Positions 4,833-5,586 of a stretch of DNA of 5,586 bases are shown here, piece after piece. The stretch lies in contig JAJAZI010000076.1 in the NCBI GenBank assembly GCA_026785785.1, positions 1 to 5,586 of the forward strand. The letters are read 5' to 3'. The notes below the pieces were generated by a model. That model was not told where the DNA came from, ran no database searches, and saw nothing but the letters and a program-made list of their open reading frames with translations. The translations under genes and the position numbers were made by a program. The DNA comes from Microbacteriaceae bacterium. GTDB taxonomy: Bacteria > Actinomycetota > Actinomycetes > Actinomycetales > Microbacteriaceae. Position 1 is the first letter of the stretch. Each line of letters opens with the position of its first letter.

Positions 4833-5586
4833 TCAGGCCTCCGTGGCGGTGCGCGGGCGCGGGCGGGTGGTGGTTTTCTCGATCGGCAGGTCGGCGGCAT
4901 CCGCGGCGCTCAATTGCACGATGCGGTTGACGTAGATCCCGGCGAGGTGCACGTCGTCGGGGTCGATCTCACCCGGTTCGACGAGCTCGCCGACCTCGGC
5001 GATCGTGATGCGCCCGGCCATGGCCGCGACCGGGTTGAAGTTGCGGGCGGACTTCTCGAAGACGAGGTTGCCGTGCCGGTCGCCGCGGGCGGCGCGCACG
5101 AGGGCGAAGTCGGTCACGATCGCCTCCTCGAGCACGTACTCGAGCTTCGTGCCGAGCGAGGTGAGCGTTCGGGTCTCCTTCGGGGGCGACTCGACCGTTA
5201 CCTCGCCGTTCGGCCCGTACCGCCAGGGCAGCCCGCCGTCGGCGACCATCGTGCCGACGCCGCTGGCCGTGAAGAAGGCCGGGATGCCGGCGCCGCCCGC
5301 GCGCATCCGCTCGGCGAGGGTGCCCTGTGGGGTGAGTTCGACCTCGAGTTCGCCGCCGAGGTAGCGCCTCGCGAAGTCCTTGTTCTCGCCGATGTACGAC
5401 GCAGTCACGCGGCTGACCCTGCCCTCGGACAGCAGCTCGCCGAGTCCCCAACCGTCGACGCCGCAGTTGTTCGAGACGACCCGCAGGTCGGAGCTGCCGT
5501 GGGCGAGGAGCGCCCGGATGAGCACGATCGGCACGCCGACGAGGCCGAAGCCGCCGACCGCGAGCGACGCTCCGCTGCCGATGTCC
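4833..5586 (-). CDS. 3-oxoacid CoA-transferase subunit A (partial, 5' end off window)
   Basis: About 250 residues are visible; the reading frame runs through the right edge without a start, so roughly 10-20 N-terminal residues are missing. The visible part opens with GASLAVGGFGLVGVP, the glycine-rich CoA-transferase family I signature. It continues with VSNNCGVDGWGLGELL, TASYIGENKDFARRYLGGEL and LTPQGTLAERMRAGGAGIPAF. Next come FTASGVGTMVADGG, DFALVRAARGDRHGNLVF and SARNFNPVAAMAG. These are the ScoA/AtoD/PcaI blocks. The internal GTG at 5534 is not the start, because the signature continues upstream of it. The C-terminal extension KTTTRPRPRTATEA is basic and not conserved. It is the first visible gene of the operon, and the promoter lies beyond the window. 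Confidence 0.93.
   Translation of the reverse strand, partial: DIGSGASLAVGGFGLVGVPIVLIRALLAHGSSDLRVVSNNCGVDGWGLGELLSEGRVSRVTASYIGENKDFARRYLGGELEVELTPQGTLAERMRAGGAGIPAFFTASGVGTMVADGGLPWRYGPNGEVTVESPPKETRTLTSLGTKLEYVLEEAIVTDFALVRAARGDRHGNLVFEKSARNFNPVAAMAGRITIAEVGELVEPGEIDPDDVHLAGIYVNRIVQLSAADAADLPIEKTTTRPRPRTATEA

Noticed and set aside
1..5586. CRISPR array, insertion sequence, tRNA or rRNA gene
   Set aside because: No regularly spaced repeats, transposase motifs, terminal inverted repeats, tRNA-like cloverleaf or rRNA segments were seen on either strand by eye.

Overview
The window looks like chromosomal DNA from a high-GC Gram-positive bacterium, most likely an actinomycete of the Microbacteriaceae type. 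This rests on the strongly GC-biased codons, the frequent GTG starts, an actinobacterial-type cytochrome c oxidase subunit IV, and several very small soluble proteins of a kind familiar from actinobacteria. The assignment is inference from sequence character, not from a marker gene.

Right part (2923-5586, minus strand): a tightly packed three-gene catabolic operon. It encodes the two subunits of a 3-oxoacid CoA-transferase (subunit A runs off the right edge) and a thiolase. The A and B genes are 3 bases apart, and B and the thiolase overlap in an ATGA. Together they would activate a 3-oxo acid to its CoA ester and cleave it to acetyl-CoA plus an acyl-CoA. The substrate is either acetoacetate or 3-oxoadipate, and the window alone does not decide which.

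Middle part (about 1100-2810, minus strand): a run of small genes. First is a cytochrome c oxidase subunit IV (ctaF-like) lying away from any other oxidase gene. It is followed by an unrecognised 114-residue soluble protein, a 108-residue protein with three membrane segments, a YdeI/OmdA-type small protein, and after a 90-base gap a 61-residue acidic conserved-looking protein. An AT-rich imperfect 22-bp palindrome lies just upstream of the oxidase subunit.

Left part (1-1000): a YchJ-type SEC-C zinc-motif protein on the minus strand. Divergent from it, on the plus strand, is a 54-residue Cys/His-rich protein with an excellent ribosome binding site. Its -10 box is embedded in a perfect 7+2+7 inverted repeat of the form used by CsoR/CstR-family metal or sulfur-responsive repressors. 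This pairing is the most interesting element of the window. The far left end has homopolymer G/C tracts and a 25-bp tandem duplication, with no gene in bases 1-191. Bases 594-795 hold the divergent regulatory region, and bases 961-1106 hold no gene that I can support firmly.
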